Assembly (NCBI GenBank): GCA_963522145.1
Contig: CAUQXI010000005.1
Span: 62,001 to 126,000 of the forward strand
Length of the DNA stretch: 64,000 nt
Reading direction: 5' to 3'
Origin: Mesorhizobium_B sp963522145
Lineage (GTDB): Bacteria; Pseudomonadota; Alphaproteobacteria; Rhizobiales; Rhizobiaceae
Below, piece by piece: positions 63,745-64,000 of this stretch. A program made the translations under genes and the position numbers. The notes under the pieces are model-generated. The model saw nothing but the letters and a program-made list of their open reading frames with translations. It did no database searches and was not told the origin of the DNA. Each line of letters begins with the position of its first letter. Position 1 is the first letter of the stretch.

Positions 63745-64000
63745 CGGAAGCGGGACGGGTCAGGCTGATTCGCGAAGGGCTTAGCATGCCATCTCGCGCT
63801 TGCCCCAACTTGGCTTGTTCGGCGTCCCTCGCCCGAAGACTCATCCGTCCTTGCCCAATAGCTCGTCCGGTGCGAAAGGGCTCCCGCTTCCAGTCATCCT
63901 GTTGCCTCAATTTAACGGGAGTGAGCGAGGCATAGGGCGGCTGCGCCGGGTTTCCAGTTCTTCAAAGGAATGTTCGAGGATGACGAGCTTGTTCACCAAT
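63745..64000. other. Intergenic region with a possible next gene start at the edge
   Basis: This region lies upstream of the yejA-like gene. Near its end, AAAGGA precedes two candidate ATGs: 63970 (M-F-E-D-D-E-L-V-H-Q) and 63979 (M-T-S-L-F-T-N), in different frames. A plus-strand gene probably starts here and runs beyond the window. Too little is visible to name it. Confidence 0.35.

Overview
This 64 kb window is chromosomal DNA from a high-GC alphaproteobacterium, most likely order Hyphomicrobiales (Rhizobiales) and close to the Phyllobacteriaceae/Brucellaceae. The inference rests on lineage-typical content: a BA14K-type protein, a TIGR02301 protein, a glnB-glnA operon with a sigma-54 promoter and an NtrC site, a GAAC-N7-GAAC LexA box between uvrA and ssb, an alanine at the quinolone-contact position of GyrA, and the linked block dnaB-radA-cvpA-purF. 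I see no IS element, prophage, CRISPR array or rRNA. One tRNA (Lys, TTT) is present.

Layout. 1-2.5 kb: edge of an MFS transporter, then a GNAT plus RimK-like ATP-grasp pair. 2.5-7.7 kb: HD hydrolase, YgfZ, a dihydroorotase-type amidohydrolase and five small or poorly known genes (one NUDIX). 8-13.6 kb: cysS-GFA-pip operon, cimA, rarD. 13.6-16.5 kb: a LOG-family enzyme and a large LysM protein. 16.5-23.4 kb: ArsR-type regulator with an ATM1-type ABC exporter, then the phospholipid genes psd and pssA, an Aas-like acyltransferase/ligase and an SDR. 23.4-28.5 kb (minus strand): purF, cvpA, radA, dnaB. 28.7-32 kb: glnA-glnB, a DUF2945 gene and a dehydratase-only NAD(P)HX repair gene. 32-36.5 kb: GST, uvrA, ssb. 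36.5-45.6 kb: sterol-desaturase-like protein, MarC, gyrA, a small membrane protein, then coaD, two cyclophilins, a YdcZ-like transporter, queA and tgt. 45.6-50.8 kb: a DUF4864 protein, the four-gene Anbu cluster and the BA14K protein. 51-64 kb: tRNA-Lys, ccdA, glmU, glmS, DUF502, recG, sdhE, mfd, a YejA-like peptide-binding protein and the edge of a further gene.

How the genes work together. DNA maintenance is prominent (uvrA, mfd, recG, radA, ssb, dnaB, gyrA), and the LexA box ties uvrA and probably ssb to the SOS response. Nitrogen status is handled by PII and glutamine synthetase under NtrC/RpoN. Envelope building draws on glmS/glmU (UDP-GlcNAc) and psd/pssA (phosphatidylethanolamine). Two loci encode ATP-grasp amidoligase-like systems whose products are not known: GNAT/RimK-like at 0.6-2.5 kb and ATP-grasp/alpha-E/transglutaminase/Anbu at 46.3-50.2 kb. 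These are the strongest candidates for poorly described biology. Other points worth a second look are a low-GC mosaic tract inside cysS, loss of the NAD(P)HX epimerase domain, missing zinc-site residues in tgt and the dihydroorotase, and a perfect operator palindrome overlapping the arsR start codon.
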